Below are positions 32,851 through 45,600 of a stretch of DNA of 64,000 nt, in pieces (the stretch's first letter is position 1; each line of letters starts with the position of its first letter). Location: NCBI GenBank assembly GCA_015178975.1, contig WHVD01000185.1, positions 62,001 through 126,000 of the forward strand. Reading direction: 5' to 3'. The DNA comes from Hysterangium stoloniferum. Lineage: Eukaryota; Basidiomycota; Agaricomycetes; Hysterangiales; Hysterangiaceae. Both the position numbers and the translations under genes were made by a program. The notes beneath the pieces were generated by a model that saw nothing but the letters and a program-made list of their open reading frames with translations, was not told where the DNA came from and made no database searches.

Positions 32851-33004
32851 AACACTGGTGCCAACAGTTGATTAATCCGTGACTTCCACCGTGACTCCTC
32901 AGTTGCCGGTGTGAGCTCTTTTTACTAATCCCTTAAAATGATCTGAAAGTGCGTCAAAGTTATCATTACATATCTAAATCCCCACAATTCCCAGCGCAGG
33001 TAGC

Positions 33005-34706
33005 ATGGATCACACCGACTTTTCAACAGACTTAGTGACAGCGTGTGAGTCTCATATCTTTCCTCTAGACAGTCCAGTACTGTTGGAGGATTACCAATTA
33101 TCACACATGATCATCTTCTTGTAGATCTTTCCACCAAATTTTCATATATTGCGGCAATAGTAGTAATGGTGTATGATTATGGTAAAGCCAAAATTTTTAC
33201 TGCAACCGAGCTATGAATTAATACATGATTCCTCTGTACTTTTAGTATTGACTATTAGCCACGAAGTGCGTAGACATTATTTTGAGGCACGTTGTTTCTC
33301 ACATATCACGTCTTACAGAAATCTATATGGCAACGACGGTGGTCCCTGGGAAAAGGTCTCTATCTTTTCGTGAGTTGTATATTTCTGGAGCTACATCCCA
33401 TTATTATAACATTGACCATGGTTTAGGCCCGTTATCTAGGACTCCTCATAGCTATTTTCGACCTTTATGGTGACTCTGACCACATTTTAATCATTGTCAA
33501 CTCAAACAACTTTTGGCAGTGAGGCTTGGTGACCATGTGATTTAGTATGTTACCAACCTTTCCATACAGGTGTGTCAGGTTCCCGGGCCGGCTGCGTCAT
33601 GCATCATTTAATATCTCATGCATTTGAATCTTGATAGTTGTAGGGATTATCAGACCAACTCTGCACAGTGATCATGGAGAGATTGTGTCGAACTATAGCT
33701 GTAGTCTATTCATTTGGTGGGACATATTCTCGTTAGTATACATTTATAAGAAAAGTATACCTGGCTTAGTCCTTTTACATTGTAAAGTCTCAGTGCCGCC
33801 GTTCTGTCTGCAGAAGGTACGTTTAGGCTTTTCCCAAGAAGCATGACACCCATGTACTTTGGCATCCTACGCATCAAGTAATATTACTGTGCCGGGTGAG
33901 TTCAAGTTGCTACTATTGTTTCGATGTTCTTCACTAAGTCAGGATCCAAAAAGGTTTACGCAGTTTACGAGAAAAATAAAACGTTACTTGTGGTGCTAGC
34001 AGCCTCGTTAGCCCTAGGGACACTCGCGTCTCTACTCGTTATGAGCCTTGAAATACCCACCGGTCAGTGACAAAACAGATCTAGTCTGGCCAGTCGCTTA
34101 CACAAGACGTAGGGCTTTATTTGCCTGGGGAGGAATTCCCCAGATGCAGCTTGCCCCTGGGTCGCCTAGGTCCCCTTGTAACGGCACAGTGGTTTTGGTT
34201 AGGAATGCTGCCGCCCTTGATCAATACAACGATTCTGTGCTCTCTCATGATACTCAAGACCATTCAGAATTACCGATATGGATATAGGTCTGAATTGTTG
34301 TCAGGGATGATACGTGATAGGTACGCACGTCGGTCCAATTGCTTCTCTTGGGTGTGCGAGCTGAGTTATACCGGTCATCTAGCATGGGCTACTTCGTTTG
34401 GTATGTTCGCCACTCTTCCACGACGCCGTCCTCCCCAGTCTCCATGCTTAAATTTGTGCAGCATTTTCGCTGCGCTATTTGTTAGCATAATCGTCCAATC
34501 GGTTGAGATCGCCATAATGTGAGTATCAATCAATTTAACACGCTCAAGGCCAATAGGAGACTATGCATTTCAGATGGACAAGTATCATATCGTGCACGAT
34601 GGGGTCCCGCCTCCTAGTTAACATTATGCAATGGGCTGAAATTTCGAAGTCCTATCATGTCTCAATGGTTACGTCCATAACTTTTAGCGGTATCGACAGA
34701 CTATGA
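33005..34706 (+). CDS. DUF6533-like multi-pass membrane protein (possibly intact)
   Basis: Basidiomycete family of unknown function with several membrane helices. Segments in order are FSYIAAIVVMVYDYV joined across an intron to LTISHEVRRHYF, WQRRWSLGKGLYLF, ARYLGLLIAIFDLYG, VYAVYEKNKTLLVVL AASLALGTLASLL, FWLGMLPPLINTTIL, a run of TM residues near 34470, and C-terminal CTMGSRLLVNIM before a TGA at 34704. Most joins have plausible GT-AG introns of about 50 bp. One near 33270 would need an intron under 30 bp, and the joins at 33540-33880 were not fully resolved. It may be a working gene or one recently damaged. Confidence 0.55.
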
Positions 34707-35300
34707 GCTCATCAAAGTGGTAGGCAAATCACCATTGTCATCCTGCCAATAGATGAGCCTGGCGGGTTCCACACTGAGATAAGGCGGTAATCGTGTAATG
34801 CATTGCGAATCCTCGATTCGGAACGAATGCTACTCCATCTTTTTAGACCTTTATATTTATTGAATTGGGGCGGACTCGTTTTACATGTTGTGTTGAATAC
34901 GTTGTATTAGGGGATTATATACTACATGTTATCTTTTTATATTGTCGGTCTTAATTCAAGTACTGGCTCCAGTTTAAGAGATGCCACCTTGGCTACTCTG
35001 CATCTCCCCTTCACCGTTCTCCACAGGATGGCAAACATCAATAACCCAATTCAAGGGGCAACAAATTCCCTTGTGTGTTACAATAAACAATATCGTGTCA
35101 GTTACGAAACAAGTAAACCATATAGTTAACCACTGCAATCATTGTGAGCGGCAAAGTAAAGCGATTGGCGCATCGCCGTTAATGGCGACAACCAAAGAAA
35201 ATATAACAATTTGATTGGGAAAGTACTCGGACGTTACTCCGTTCAGAAATCCAGTTCATCAAGAAAGCCGGGCACTATATATATCTCGGTATGTGAATAT
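34707..35300. other. No gene recognised
   Basis: AT-rich intergenic sequence with two overlapping frames under 80 codons. It contains an at-repeat (ctatatatatctcgg, near 35275). Confidence 0.35.
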
Positions 35301-35303
35301 TAG

Positions 35304-35990
35304 GTGTTTTTAAGGCTTACTTTTGACGCTATTCGTGGTTATAAACTGGTTCATATTGGAAAGGCCACTTTGATATGGTTGCCTCTTAACCTAGTCTCAG
35401 GAGGTATCAGGGTGAAACTGACCGCATTTCAAAGACCTGATATCGTCACTGCACAAACAGAAGTGCTTTTGCAGCAATTAACCAAATTGGATACCCAGAA
35501 TACAAGAGGTCGCCTAATCAGAAACCGTGTACAGCAATTGGGACTATACAGACTAGAACATCAAGTATCTAATCAAGGTTCAGGTGAGGCTCATCAAATT
35601 GGTTCGGGTACCAAACATCCCCTAATCCTAGGCCTATGGTGCGGTAAGCACGAAGATAATCCTTCTGTATCGGTAAGTATTATGATTGAAACCAGATAAT
35701 GTTCACTACTTCCATGTATTAGATGTTTGTTGAGCGCCTCAAAGACCATGTACTTACTCGGTTGGAGGGTGAATATCGGACTGGGGAAGAAACTGAGTTC
35801 TTTTAGGAAGATAGGAACAGACTTTATTTTGAGCATGGTGCATATACAAGCATGCTACAATGTGTGTCAATCACACCACATACAATGTGCGAAGAGAATA
35901 AGATTGCATTAATTGCGGCAAGTTTGAGTGAGGGGGTAATTGCGTGTGATGAGACGTAAGTGTGTTTATAGAAGAAGGACCTTCATGTCC
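35304..35990 (+). pseudogene. Transposon-derived relic, Plavaka/KDZ-like
   Basis: A 131-codon frame (to a GTAAGT donor near 35671) includes TEVLLQQLTKLDTQ and GRLIRNRVQQLGLYRLEHQ. After a 50-bp intron it resumes with MFVERLKDHVLTRLEGEY, a TAG stop, then EDRNRLYFEHGAY and a stretch resembling TPHTMCEENKIAL. This layout resembles a block recurring in proteins of basidiomycete Plavaka/KDZ-type DNA transposons. The internal stop argues for decay. The family assignment is from memory of such proteins. Confidence 0.4.
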
Positions 35991-36020
35991 ACGTCAAATT
36001 TCATTCAAGCGGGACATGAC

Positions 36021-36384
36021 TCAATTGTCCGCAGCCCAGGTTACAAACTCGGAGATGTCTGATGTTCCATCCCAAGACGATGAGAAGAGCTTATAGTATA
36101 AGTAGAACGCTGAGGGAAGATTGGAGGTTTCAAACAAATTGATGATAGCTTCAAACAGTACTTCGCCTCTGTGTGGTCTTAAGCCCTGGGTATAATACCA
36201 TACGCTTTTTAGTCTTGTTCTCTCCATTGTCGCACATTCTCAGAGGTTGGACACAGATCCACGCCAGTGACAATTCCGAGTCTTTTTGTCGGAGTTCCAC
36301 TGAAACTCGTATCTTCCAGATATGGTAGTTATTTAGTCCTGTGAAGATAGGACAAATTGATGTAGTCGTAGTAGCGGTAGACAT
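36021..36384 (-). mobile_element. Copia-type retrotransposon gag relic
   Basis: The minus-strand frame starts MSTATTTTSICPIFTGLNNY and continues HIWKIRVSVELRQKD, the usual N-terminus of Ty1/copia gag (TGxNYxxWKxRM-like). A second frame carries LFETSNLPSAFYLYYKLF, the UBN2-like continuation. A frameshift separates them and no pol region is present. Confidence 0.6.
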
Positions 36385-36385
36385 C

Positions 36386-38200
36386 TCTCGGGATGCATAA
36401 AGATGTCAGCTCAGGTAATGGGAAAGGCCGGAGCGTTCAGCGCAGTGCAAAGGGTTGTCGACGGTAGACAACAGAGAGGGGTCGTTCAGCACAAGTAAAG
36501 TTGCTTTAGATTGAAGGGCAGTTTAGTTTGGGGACCCATAATCTGTTAGAATCTATAATAGGGTAGTAAATGCCCGAAGCTCAAGGGGCTGTAAAAACGA
36601 TTTTGTTCACCTATAATGGGGTAATAAGTGCCTGAAGTCATCAATTAACTGGTAGTAGAAGAAAGTACAACTCACCTCAATCACTGCCTAAGGAGCTGTA
36701 AAAACGACTAAGGAGTCACATTGAAGATTCGTGGGCTTATATGTGCAGGTGACACCAGGCACGAACACTGATGTGCGGTCTTCACTGACATGCGTTGTTA
36801 CTGAATTTTATCATGCTAAACTCCCAAAGATACCCGGCGAAGTGACATATGTCACACTCAAGTCCCAATGCTCTTCTTTGAAAATGTTAAAAATGAATAG
36901 ACGAACCCTGAGCCCAGAAAGCCTGAGAGGCGCTCAAAGAAAGTATAATCCACGGTCGTGGGTTGATCAATTTATCAAACTGTTTTAGAGCCGTGAAAGA
37001 CTGCGAAGGATAGCCCGATGATCTCCGTGTACATTTCCCGAACGCTGCTAGACACTGGCTTGTCGTTCGGCAATTGACTGATTCTCTGTGATCAAAATAC
37101 TTACAGGATCAGATCAGACAGGATAAAGGCTAGCTTGAACCTCACTTTCAGACCGCTAAGAATTCCGAATATGCCGAGATCCTTTCTATGTGTTAGTATA
37201 AGCGGCAAAACTTTACTATGCAATAATGCACGTTTTACCCACGCCTGATATCTGGGAGCCGTCTAATAATGCCCTTCCCAACGCCTCTGCCACCCACTCC
37301 GTTCCTTCCGTTGGTGGCCTCCTAGAGTGGAATCCAGGCTTCCATCGAGTTCCACGCATAACCAATACTACTAGCTTTGAGTTGATGGTGGTTGCTTCAA
37401 TTTTCCCTCATATTGCTGAGAAGTCACACTATCGAGGCCGATGTGTGTAGAACGCGAGGCTCACGCTACGCATCGCGAAGTGGATATTATGACTGGTTCC
37501 ATTTTCAGAACACGTTAATCATTCCCATCCTGGCTTAGCGTGGCGTTATTGTATAGCCTGGCGCATTACTCTGAATCACGTTTCGACGTTTTTTTTACTG
37601 ATTGTAACACTTTGCAGATAAGAGCCTCCTGCCTCTTTTAGGGGCGCTCTGTAGAAGGAACATCAGAAGCTGGGTACAAGCCGGGTACGTGGAGGGGACC
37701 ATGGCTATATTTGGACGTGTTGCGGAACGATTTTGGACCGAACAGCGGGACATACTAGGTTCCGGGCGACAAGACGGGACAAATGCAGATAAGTTCTGGA
37801 TTTAGGCTCTCTTCTAAATTGAGATATTTTATAACCTTAATTTTTACTATTTCCTAATATATCTAAAGATATTAATCGGATATTAGTATATTGGATCACG
37901 TAAGTTTGGTTGTGAGATATCGGTTATTGTTTTATTGTTTTTTTGCAAGCCAAAGCAATGCCACCAGAAAACCATTTTTTAAATCAATATTAACAACCTC
38001 TAAGGACTTTGCGCAAATACCAAAATCAGTATTTGCTCTTGTGATCCTTGACCTTGACTTTGGATTATTCGTATAACAAATTTACAATCTCCGCATACAC
38101 CGAGCTTCCTTATCCTCAATATGCCCGACACGCATCTCAGTTGAAAACCTGCAGCGTTTGACCTTTCATATAAATTTCCTTGTCTGTCGACTCCCTTACG
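36386..38200. other. About 1.8 kb without recognisable gene
   Basis: Open frames here are all under 90 codons, without splice continuity or family likeness. Two lines of ctataatagggta/ctataatggggta near 36553 and 36612 form a short diverged repeat. Nothing else could be supported. Confidence 0.4.
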
Positions 38201-38670
38201 GTGGCTAGCCTCTGCCTTTCCCCCTCATATCCTTCCATTGTTTCTATCATGACCCTCCGAGCTGCGAACTGGTCTAAGGATGAATTCCAAACGTGCTATC
38301 CCCTATCGAATGTTCGCCATAACCGCATGTCAATCTCAAACTTACTTGCCCCAAGTCCCACCGCGCTCTTCCTCACCTCCCAAAGGGAAAGGTCTGTGGA
38401 ATAGCATCCAGTCAACTCTTAGATGCACTCACCTCTTCCTCGCACAGTATATGGCAGCCCCCTTCACCTTCGACTTTTACCGAAAACGAGGTATGTTGTG
38501 TAAGGACTCCTCTGCCCTCACCCGACACGTCACAGCGGCGTTCCCAGGCATCCCCCAGTATAGAACCCCAGTGCGAAGCTGATGACAACAACCACAACCC
38601 CGACAGCCCGCCCTCGAAAAGCCAGCCACCACGTCGCTGTATTCTTCGACGAGGGCATGGGGCGACTAGT

Positions 38671-39227
38671 ATGCCTCGTCGCTCCATCACAGCGTCAACT
38701 GCAGCGAGTCGGTTTGGGCTGCTCATCCAAGGGCGGCATTATTGCACTTGGGTAGACCCACAGACTAACGTGCACTGCCTAGGGTGGCGGTTGGGGTTCT
38801 CGAACCGGTCAGACCTGATACGACACGCGGACTCGCACCATGCCATGGGTACGTTGGTTTTATACCCCTTGTATGCCTGTATGTATGCCATAACTCGAAC
38901 CGAACCCTAGAGGAGATGCACAGACTTCGTGAAGGCACATTGAACTTTGGTAACGCACAGTATGTCCATACTCAGGAACACCTTGACGCACTCACCGATA
39001 TCGTCGACTCGATGTCCTGTGTGGGTTGTGGAATGGTATTCAAGAGCAATCGCATCGATTCCAAGATGCGGCATCTGCGTCATGGAGCGTGGTGAGTAAC
39101 TGTTCTTGTTTTTGGGAAAGGATCTTGTATTTATACCGCGAACTCTAGCTTGCGCAGGCAGGAACGTGAACAGAAGCGAGCGTTGGAGAAAAAAAAGGGG
39201 AGATCACCCTCAAAATATAAGGGCTGA
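38671..39227 (+). CDS. Small C2H2-type zinc-finger protein
   Basis: Three exons (38671-38848, 38911-39091, 39158-39227) join in frame to 142 aa. The first finger reads C..W....TNVHC followed by GFSNRSDLIRHADSHH; the second is CVGCGMVFKSNRIDSKMRHL followed by RH. The C-terminus is basic (KRALEKKKGRSPSKYKG), consistent with a DNA-binding nuclear protein. The same frame is open upstream to at least 38390 with a proline/serine-rich composition, so the true start may be further 5', in another exon. No close family is named. Confidence 0.6.
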
Positions 39228-39375
39228 GTTTGGGAGTGGCGTTATATTATTAATATTGAGCATTTGCCGAATCAACTTGTACTATCTCCTGTTTTTGCCA
39301 TTCCCTCCTGTTTTTGGGTGACCGGTTCTTCCTTTTTTTGCCGACCTCCCTCGTGTTCGCCCCTTTCCTTGCTGT

Positions 39376-39665
39376 TGCCGCCCTTCCTCGTTGCTGCCAC
39401 CCTCCCTTGTTACCGCCACCCCCCCCTTGTTGTCGCCACCCTCCCTTGTTGTCGCCACCCTCCCGTGTTGTCGCCACCCTCCCTTGTTGTCGCCACCCTC
39501 CCGTGTTGTCGCCACCCTCCCTTGTTGTCGCCACCCTCCCTTGTTGTCGCCACCTCCCTTGTTGTCGCCACCTCCCTTGTTGTCGCCACCTCCCCTGTTG
39601 TCGCCACCTCCCCTGTTGTCGCCACCCTCCCTTGTTGTCGCCACCTCCCCTGTTCTCCCTTATTG
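39376..39665. repeat. GC-rich minisatellite, about 19-bp unit
   Basis: About 15 tandem copies of a unit like cttgttgtcgccaccctcc, with 18-20-bp variants. Every frame on both strands is open across it, giving CCRHPPLLSPPSLVVAT-like and GDNKGGWRQQ-like translations. These are artefacts of repeat phase. Confidence 0.9.
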
Positions 39666-40868
39666 TCGCCTTCTCTTCCTGTCTTCCCTTCTCTGCCCCT
39701 CAATGCATTCATGTTTCAATGCATCGCCATGATGTGGAATTTTGGACAGGAATTCGTGATACAATATATACGCGAGACAACTGCCAGCCTCGGATGTGAT
39801 ATATTTATATAATCCTCGATGGCTAGAAATATTATTATACTTATTTAATTGGGAGGATTAGCTAATGCCACGATGGATATAATGTATTGTATCGCTTTCT
39901 GTCCATGCGTCCCACGCAGATGTTCGTGATTGTGGTGTAGTGCACCAACTTGAGCCTGATATGGCAATATGTACCGTTATGGGCGGCCAAATGCCAATTC
40001 CCACCAAGGGACGGTGACCGTTTTCGCGCTGGACAAAAACGGTCTGATTCGCAGGTGTGGCTCCATCGATCTGGTGGCTACAGAGACGTGATGAAACTGC
40101 AGTCTCGTGACTTGAAAGGAATACCGTCGTACAACGGCACTTGGCACAGAACACAAAGCAGCGGCTGATGTTCAAGTTGGACATTTGAGATAAGAAGCAT
40201 AAGGCACGGAAAATTCAGATGAGCCAAAGACTGCGGTTGACCCCGGACGTTCAAATCTGTATTGTTCCAGATATGGGTGAAGGGCTTCTTGAGCGGTGTG
40301 AGTGCTCGAGGATTATGCATGTATCCTTGGGTAAGGGTGACGGGGGGGATTATGACGTGTGTCAAGTGGGGAACTAGTTTTGTTCCGGGGAAGATTATAG
40401 GAATTTGACCGGATTAGGACAATTGCGGTATCTGTGAAAACTGAGATGGAATATGTTTCGATACCAAAGATGGTTACACGATAAAATCAGCGATGTGAAG
40501 GAACTTATGTTCAAAATTCATTCAAAATGGGAGGGACACGTGGTCGACGTCGGCAGGACTTGAACAGAAGTATGGGACACAAGCATCAGTGGAGGCGACG
40601 ACTCAGACGGATGGCAAAACCTCGTGGATTGCTAGCACACTGTGCAATGTCAATGTCAAAGCAAGCGGTTAAAGCGTGCTTCAATAGGCAGACAGAGTCG
40701 TTTGAAAGCATCCGAAATAATTATTCAACACTAGAGATAAAGTCCAACACATGTTTGGCGGCGCCCAGGTCCTTTAGGAGTGTCAATGGGGAGTCCCGGG
40801 AGTGTATACTTTATTGTTGACACCATTCCCATGTTTAATATGGACCAGAAATCCCACTTCAATATGGA
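39666..40868. other. No protein gene recognised
   Basis: Several frames of 65-110 codons on both strands lack splice logic and family likeness. A minus-strand frame at 39858-40184 is the longest; I could not identify it. Confidence 0.35.
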
Positions 40869-40950
40869 GGCGCGATAGCTCAGCTGGGAGAGCGACAGAC
40901 TGAAGTTTTCTGATATCTGCAGGTCCCCGGTTCAATCCCGGGTCGTGCCA
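40869..40950 (+). tRNA. tRNA-Phe (GAA) with 9-nt intron
   Basis: The 7-bp acceptor arm (ggcgcga with tcgtgcc, one G-U pair), D-arm tagctcagctgggagagcg, anticodon GAA at 40902-40904, T-arm ggttcaatcc and discriminator A give a full cloverleaf of 73 nt after removal of ttttctgat (40906-40914), placed one base 3' of the anticodon as in yeast tRNA-Phe. The outermost anticodon-stem pair is an A-C mismatch (40895 with 40920). Confidence 0.93.
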
Positions 40951-41023
40951 TTCTTTTTTTCTAACTTTTGTTAGATTATGGCGCAGACGCCGCGGAGGCT
41001 CTTTTGTTTGCCTTCTCTAAACT

Positions 41024-42490
41024 ATGACTACAGCACCTACGACCACAGAAGCTAAAACACCACCTTACCATACAACTTTTGCTGCTCGCGGTGTTATAGT
41101 AAATTTATCTACTCTAATTCAATCAGACTTAGTCTAATTACTTCTTAGGCTCCTAATTTCTCTGCTTTTAAACCACGAGATGTCCGAGTTTCGATATCTG
41201 TCGCGCCAGGAAACCGATCTTCAAGCTTGAGCCATGTTGCGTGGAGTTGCGATGGTCGACGCTTATCGTCTGCCGGTTATGAGAAGGCAGTCAGATTGTG
41301 GCAGCCCGAGAAAAGTGTGGGGGTGGCCATGTTTCGGCCCGCTATTCTCCATTGACCGATTTCGTTGTACAAAACCTACAGCTTGATCCTCGAAATACCA
41401 CCACAATATCGGGAGCTCACACAGAGGCAGTCGATTTTGTAGCATGGAATCCCACACATCCAGAACTGCTCTGTTCATCAAGTACAAAAGACAAGCGGGT
41501 GGCTTTCTACGACGCGCGTCGTAAGTCCTGCCCTTTTCTATCTCTTAGCTTTACCAGACCGTTTATCAATGCAGAGAGTCGGCCTACTCAAGTCATCAAT
41601 ACCTCCCGGCATCCCGTTAATATTCAATACTCGCCAGACGCCAAAACAATCATGGTTTTGGATGATGACGATCGAGTTTCATTCATCAAACATGGGCATA
41701 CGGGTCCCGAGGGCCAGTTGGAATGGAAATCTGGGGAAACAGCTCGAACATCACAGGGAGCGGTCAGGCACTCGTCATCTGGTATCCGTTATTATTGTTA
41801 GACTGACGCGCGACCCACACATCTCTCCAGCTTCTGAGCACGATCGCCTTGTGGAACCATGTCGGCGATGCGATATTCGCCTCTGCTACGGACGGCATGC
41901 TGCGCATCGTCAGCTATCCAGAGACAGAAGTTGTGGACAGAATCGGTGCCCACGTCCGTGCGATCTACGCCTTGGCACTCGATCCCCGCGGAAAGTACGC
42001 TTATGAGAGCTATTTTTCCGAAAACTTGCCCTCAATGCTGATTTCTCCCTAGGTATTTAGTAACGGGCGGAGGAGAGTCAATCATCAATTTCTTTGATTT
42101 GAGAGAATGGCTTTGTGCAAAGAGCATCTCCACAGGAGAGTAAGTACTCTCTGCCTTACGCGCCAGTCTTACGTCTGATATACGAGTGCACGATCTTAGC
42201 ACATCGGTAAATTCGCTATCGTTCTCATATGATGGCGAATACATTGCTAGCGCAACCGAAACGACGTACATTGACATCGTATGATTTATTTTTTGCCGCC
42301 TGTAATACAATTCACTTACGGCGTTCATTTTCGTCAGATTGCAACGGAGACTGGACAGGTTATGCATCGGATTCCTTCCATGACGGTGCCGGGGATGGTC
42401 ACTTGGCATCCGTCAAAACATATCATAGCTTCTTGCGGTGAAGCGTCCTCACGGCCTGATAAGGCCTGGCTCAGCATTTTCGGCATCTAG
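41024..42490 (+). CDS. TEX1: THO complex subunit 3 / TEX1-like WD40 protein
   Basis: WD-repeat subunit of the THO/TREX complex linking transcription to mRNA export in the nucleus. Exons 41024-41098, 41149-41316 and 41382-41520, then from 41575, carry VAWSCDGRRLSSAGYEKAV, VDFVAWNPTHPELLCS, IQYSPDAKTIMVLDDDDRV, and later TDGMLRIVSYPE, YLVTGGGESIINFFDLREW, SLSFSYDGEYIASATE and TWHPSKHIIASCGE. This gives the expected repeat order and size. The part between about 41690 and 41850 could not be spliced with certainty: the frame after SFIKHG looks unlike the family before it resumes at ALWNHVGDAIF. The gene may be sound with an unusual intron or may be slightly damaged. Confidence 0.82.
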
Positions 42491-42658
42491 AATCATCACT
42501 GGTCGCTTGTAGTATAAGTAGGTAGTGGGCTGGATGTGTATAGTACATGACACGAATTGAATGTCCTCTCGGTGTAAATGCAAATTTAAAAAGTGGAATG
42601 GAAAACAGATTAACCCCAAGGGTGGTAGTAAAGGTGATACGGTATCGTTTTAGCATGC

Positions 42659-45600
42659 TTATTCGATATTGTGTCGCCAACGGTCGACAGTCTGATATTT
42701 CTGTGACTCCGGAACGGGGAGTGCGGGAGAGACACTAAACGTTGGTGCGCTCATCAAGAACGGAGAATATCCACTCATCATGGAGGGTGCGCCGAAAGAC
42801 ATTGTGGGCTGCATCATCATCATCTGCTGTTGTTGAAGAAGATTTTGTTGCGCGACAAGGTTAAGCTGGGCCTGCTGCTGCGGAAGTTGTTGAAGTCCCA
42901 GCGGCTTATCGTCTTCGTCTTCGTCGCCTGCATGCGAGGGAAGGTAAGCGGAAGCACGAGGATGGCGTATCGCCAGTGGTGTGTCGTCCTCGTCCTCCTG
43001 GTTGTTGTCTGTAGAGAGTTGGTTCGCGATATCATGAAATTGAAAGTCGGTGACCATGCTCTTTCGCTCTAGCACTTTTGCTAAAGGTTGCTCATCCTCC
43101 GAATCCGAACCTGAAGGTCGAAGGGATGGATTCTGAAGTACGCGAGCGAGAGGCACATCGTCCTCGCTCTCAGAGTTCTCCACCCTAAGAACTGGCAGAC
43201 GTTTGCGACGCCCTTCATCATCTGAAGATTCCCAACCGGCCTGCGTTGTGGCCAGCCTTGCAGCATTCACCTTGGCCTCATTTTCCGAAGCCTCACTATC
43301 AATTTCGCTATCCGAGTCTTCAACCACTGGCGGTTTCTCGCGTCGAGTGGTTGCCTTTGCTATAACAGGTAAAGTCGGGGGAAGGTCCGCCACCTTAGAC
43401 ATTCGTGGTATCTCTTTTGGAGAGATAGGTACAGGCTGCTTGTTTTTGGTCTTACTCTTCCCCTTTTTGGCTGCTTTCATCTCCTCTTTATGCCGCAGCT
43501 CTTCCGCTTCCGCGCTTTCTGCGGCTTCGATCTCTTTAAGCTTCTCCAACTCCCGCTCCCATAGTTGATCCACACCAAAGACAGATTTGCTACCACCAAT
43601 CACTCGTCCATTTTCTTTTGGTACACCGGGGATGGCTTCGTCTGAGAAATTCAATAAGGGCTTTGCACCTGAGGAAAGTCTTCTCGTCAGCCCAGGACGA
43701 GATCCAAAATTCCGACTTCCTGGCCGCTCTTGCAATGTGGCGGGATCTATCAAAGTCCCTGAATGTCGAAGTTGACCTCCGGAACCGCGTGACATCATAG
43801 ATGGCCTTTCGTCTCCTGTAAACACTCTAATCATCTATGAATACGTATGCTACGTTGGCAATAGTAAACCAATGCACACCTCTTTTTTGATTTCAATTTT
43901 TCTTTCCTCGCTTCTAGTTCATCCATCAAACTTCTACCGTAAAGCTTTCCTGGAGCTTTTCCCTGTGCCTGTTTTTGCTCCTCTGCGATTTCCTCTTCGA
44001 TATCTTCCTCCTGAAGTATCTGTTCCCCATCTTCTTGGGCGCGACGAAGGTTATTCTCAATATCTGCAAAGGCCACATCGCGTTGCCCGTCGGTCATGAG
44101 GGAATTGCGAAAAGTGAGTTGCGCCAATGAGAGATTCATGCGAGGGTTCGGTGTCAGCAGGGACGGTTGCTGTCCAACTAATGATGGCATAAACTGAGAT
44201 ACCGGTCTTCCTGCGGACTTGGCCCCAGGTGGCAGCGGTGGTCCAATCGTTGAAAGCTCAAACCCAGCTGGTAGCTGGTGTGCTGGTCCAGCGTCTTCAT
44301 CACGACCTTGCAGAGGACTCGGCATAATAAGCACCTTCGGTCTCATTAATTCCAAACGTGAAAATCTACGGGGCTTTTCGCGATCTCCATCTAGCAGTTG
44401 CCCAGCGTCAGCGGACATGCGATCAGCCTCCAGGGGAATGCGCGACCCAAGAGAGGCATCGGACATAGCTCGGGTTCTGGTGTATGCAGCTACTTTAGGA
44501 TCAAAACGAGATGACCTTGCAGGCGAGGGAGGTCTGGCACTGAAAGCTGGATCGTCAAAAAAGCCTTGGGTACCTAAAGTTCCCCCTATGGATGCCATGG
44601 ACATCGGACGAGCATCAGCAGGGGGTTTAGGGTCAAATCGAGAGGCGCGATCAGAGAGTGGTCCAAATATGTCATCGTCTTGAACATCTAACACTTCGGG
44701 TGTGGCAGGTTCTTGCCTCATAATAGCCTGAGATCCTCTAGACCCGCTTGACAGTGCCCGTATACGTATTGCCTTGGGGTCGAAACGCGAAGTTGGCCCC
44801 GTCATAGGAATATCAAACATACTTCGATTATCTTCATCCTGACCAGCGGAGGGGAATGGAATGGGCTGTGGTGATGGCTCATGTGGGCGGCTTCGTAAAA
44901 GGGCTCGATTAGGTTGAGCTTTGTTGAATCCGACGGCTGCCTGTGATCTCTTAAAGTTCAGTGCATTACCTCCTGCTATGTCTAACGGCCCTGAGATAGT
45001 CCTGCGGCGAAAGTCGGCCTCAGATGCCACTACACCTCCTCGCAATGCCTCAATTTCCTCTGCCATAACACCAAACCCACCCATACTCTGGGCTCTATTG
45101 CCTTGCTGGCGATGACCGAATGTTCCGACTCGAGTACGATCTCTTTGAAATTCATTAGCATTGGGTAGCACGTCAGATTGAGTCTTCGAAAGCACTCGTT
45201 GTCTCGGACCTGTGCCGGTGCCTGTTCGCCTATTCTTCGAGCTTCGTTTCTCTTCCCCTAATAAATTTGCCATGCCCCATGCCTCCAGGTCTACCTCCAA
45301 ATCTTCTTCCTCGTACTCTTCATCTTCGGCTCCCATCTCAGACTCAGGGGCATCGTCACCGCCAAAAGGGTTACGCAGGACGTCAATAGAGCCCCTAGAA
45401 TTTCTTGTGCCTGCCATTGATCGACGTGCATCCATAGATCCCCGTTTACTTGCTGCTTCATTAACGGGCAGTTCGACTCCAAGAAGATTGGGTGTTTCAC
45501 GAAGGTGTTCAAATCCAGACAAGGTGCGTGCACGCGGGGCATTTCGAGTACGAATGTGTGAGAATAATGCGCTATGCTCTGCTTTTCGAGGTGGATTTGG

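Noticed and set aside
39250..39812. Overlapping long frames on both strands (up to 182 codons)
   Set aside because: They are translations of the 19-bp minisatellite in different phases.
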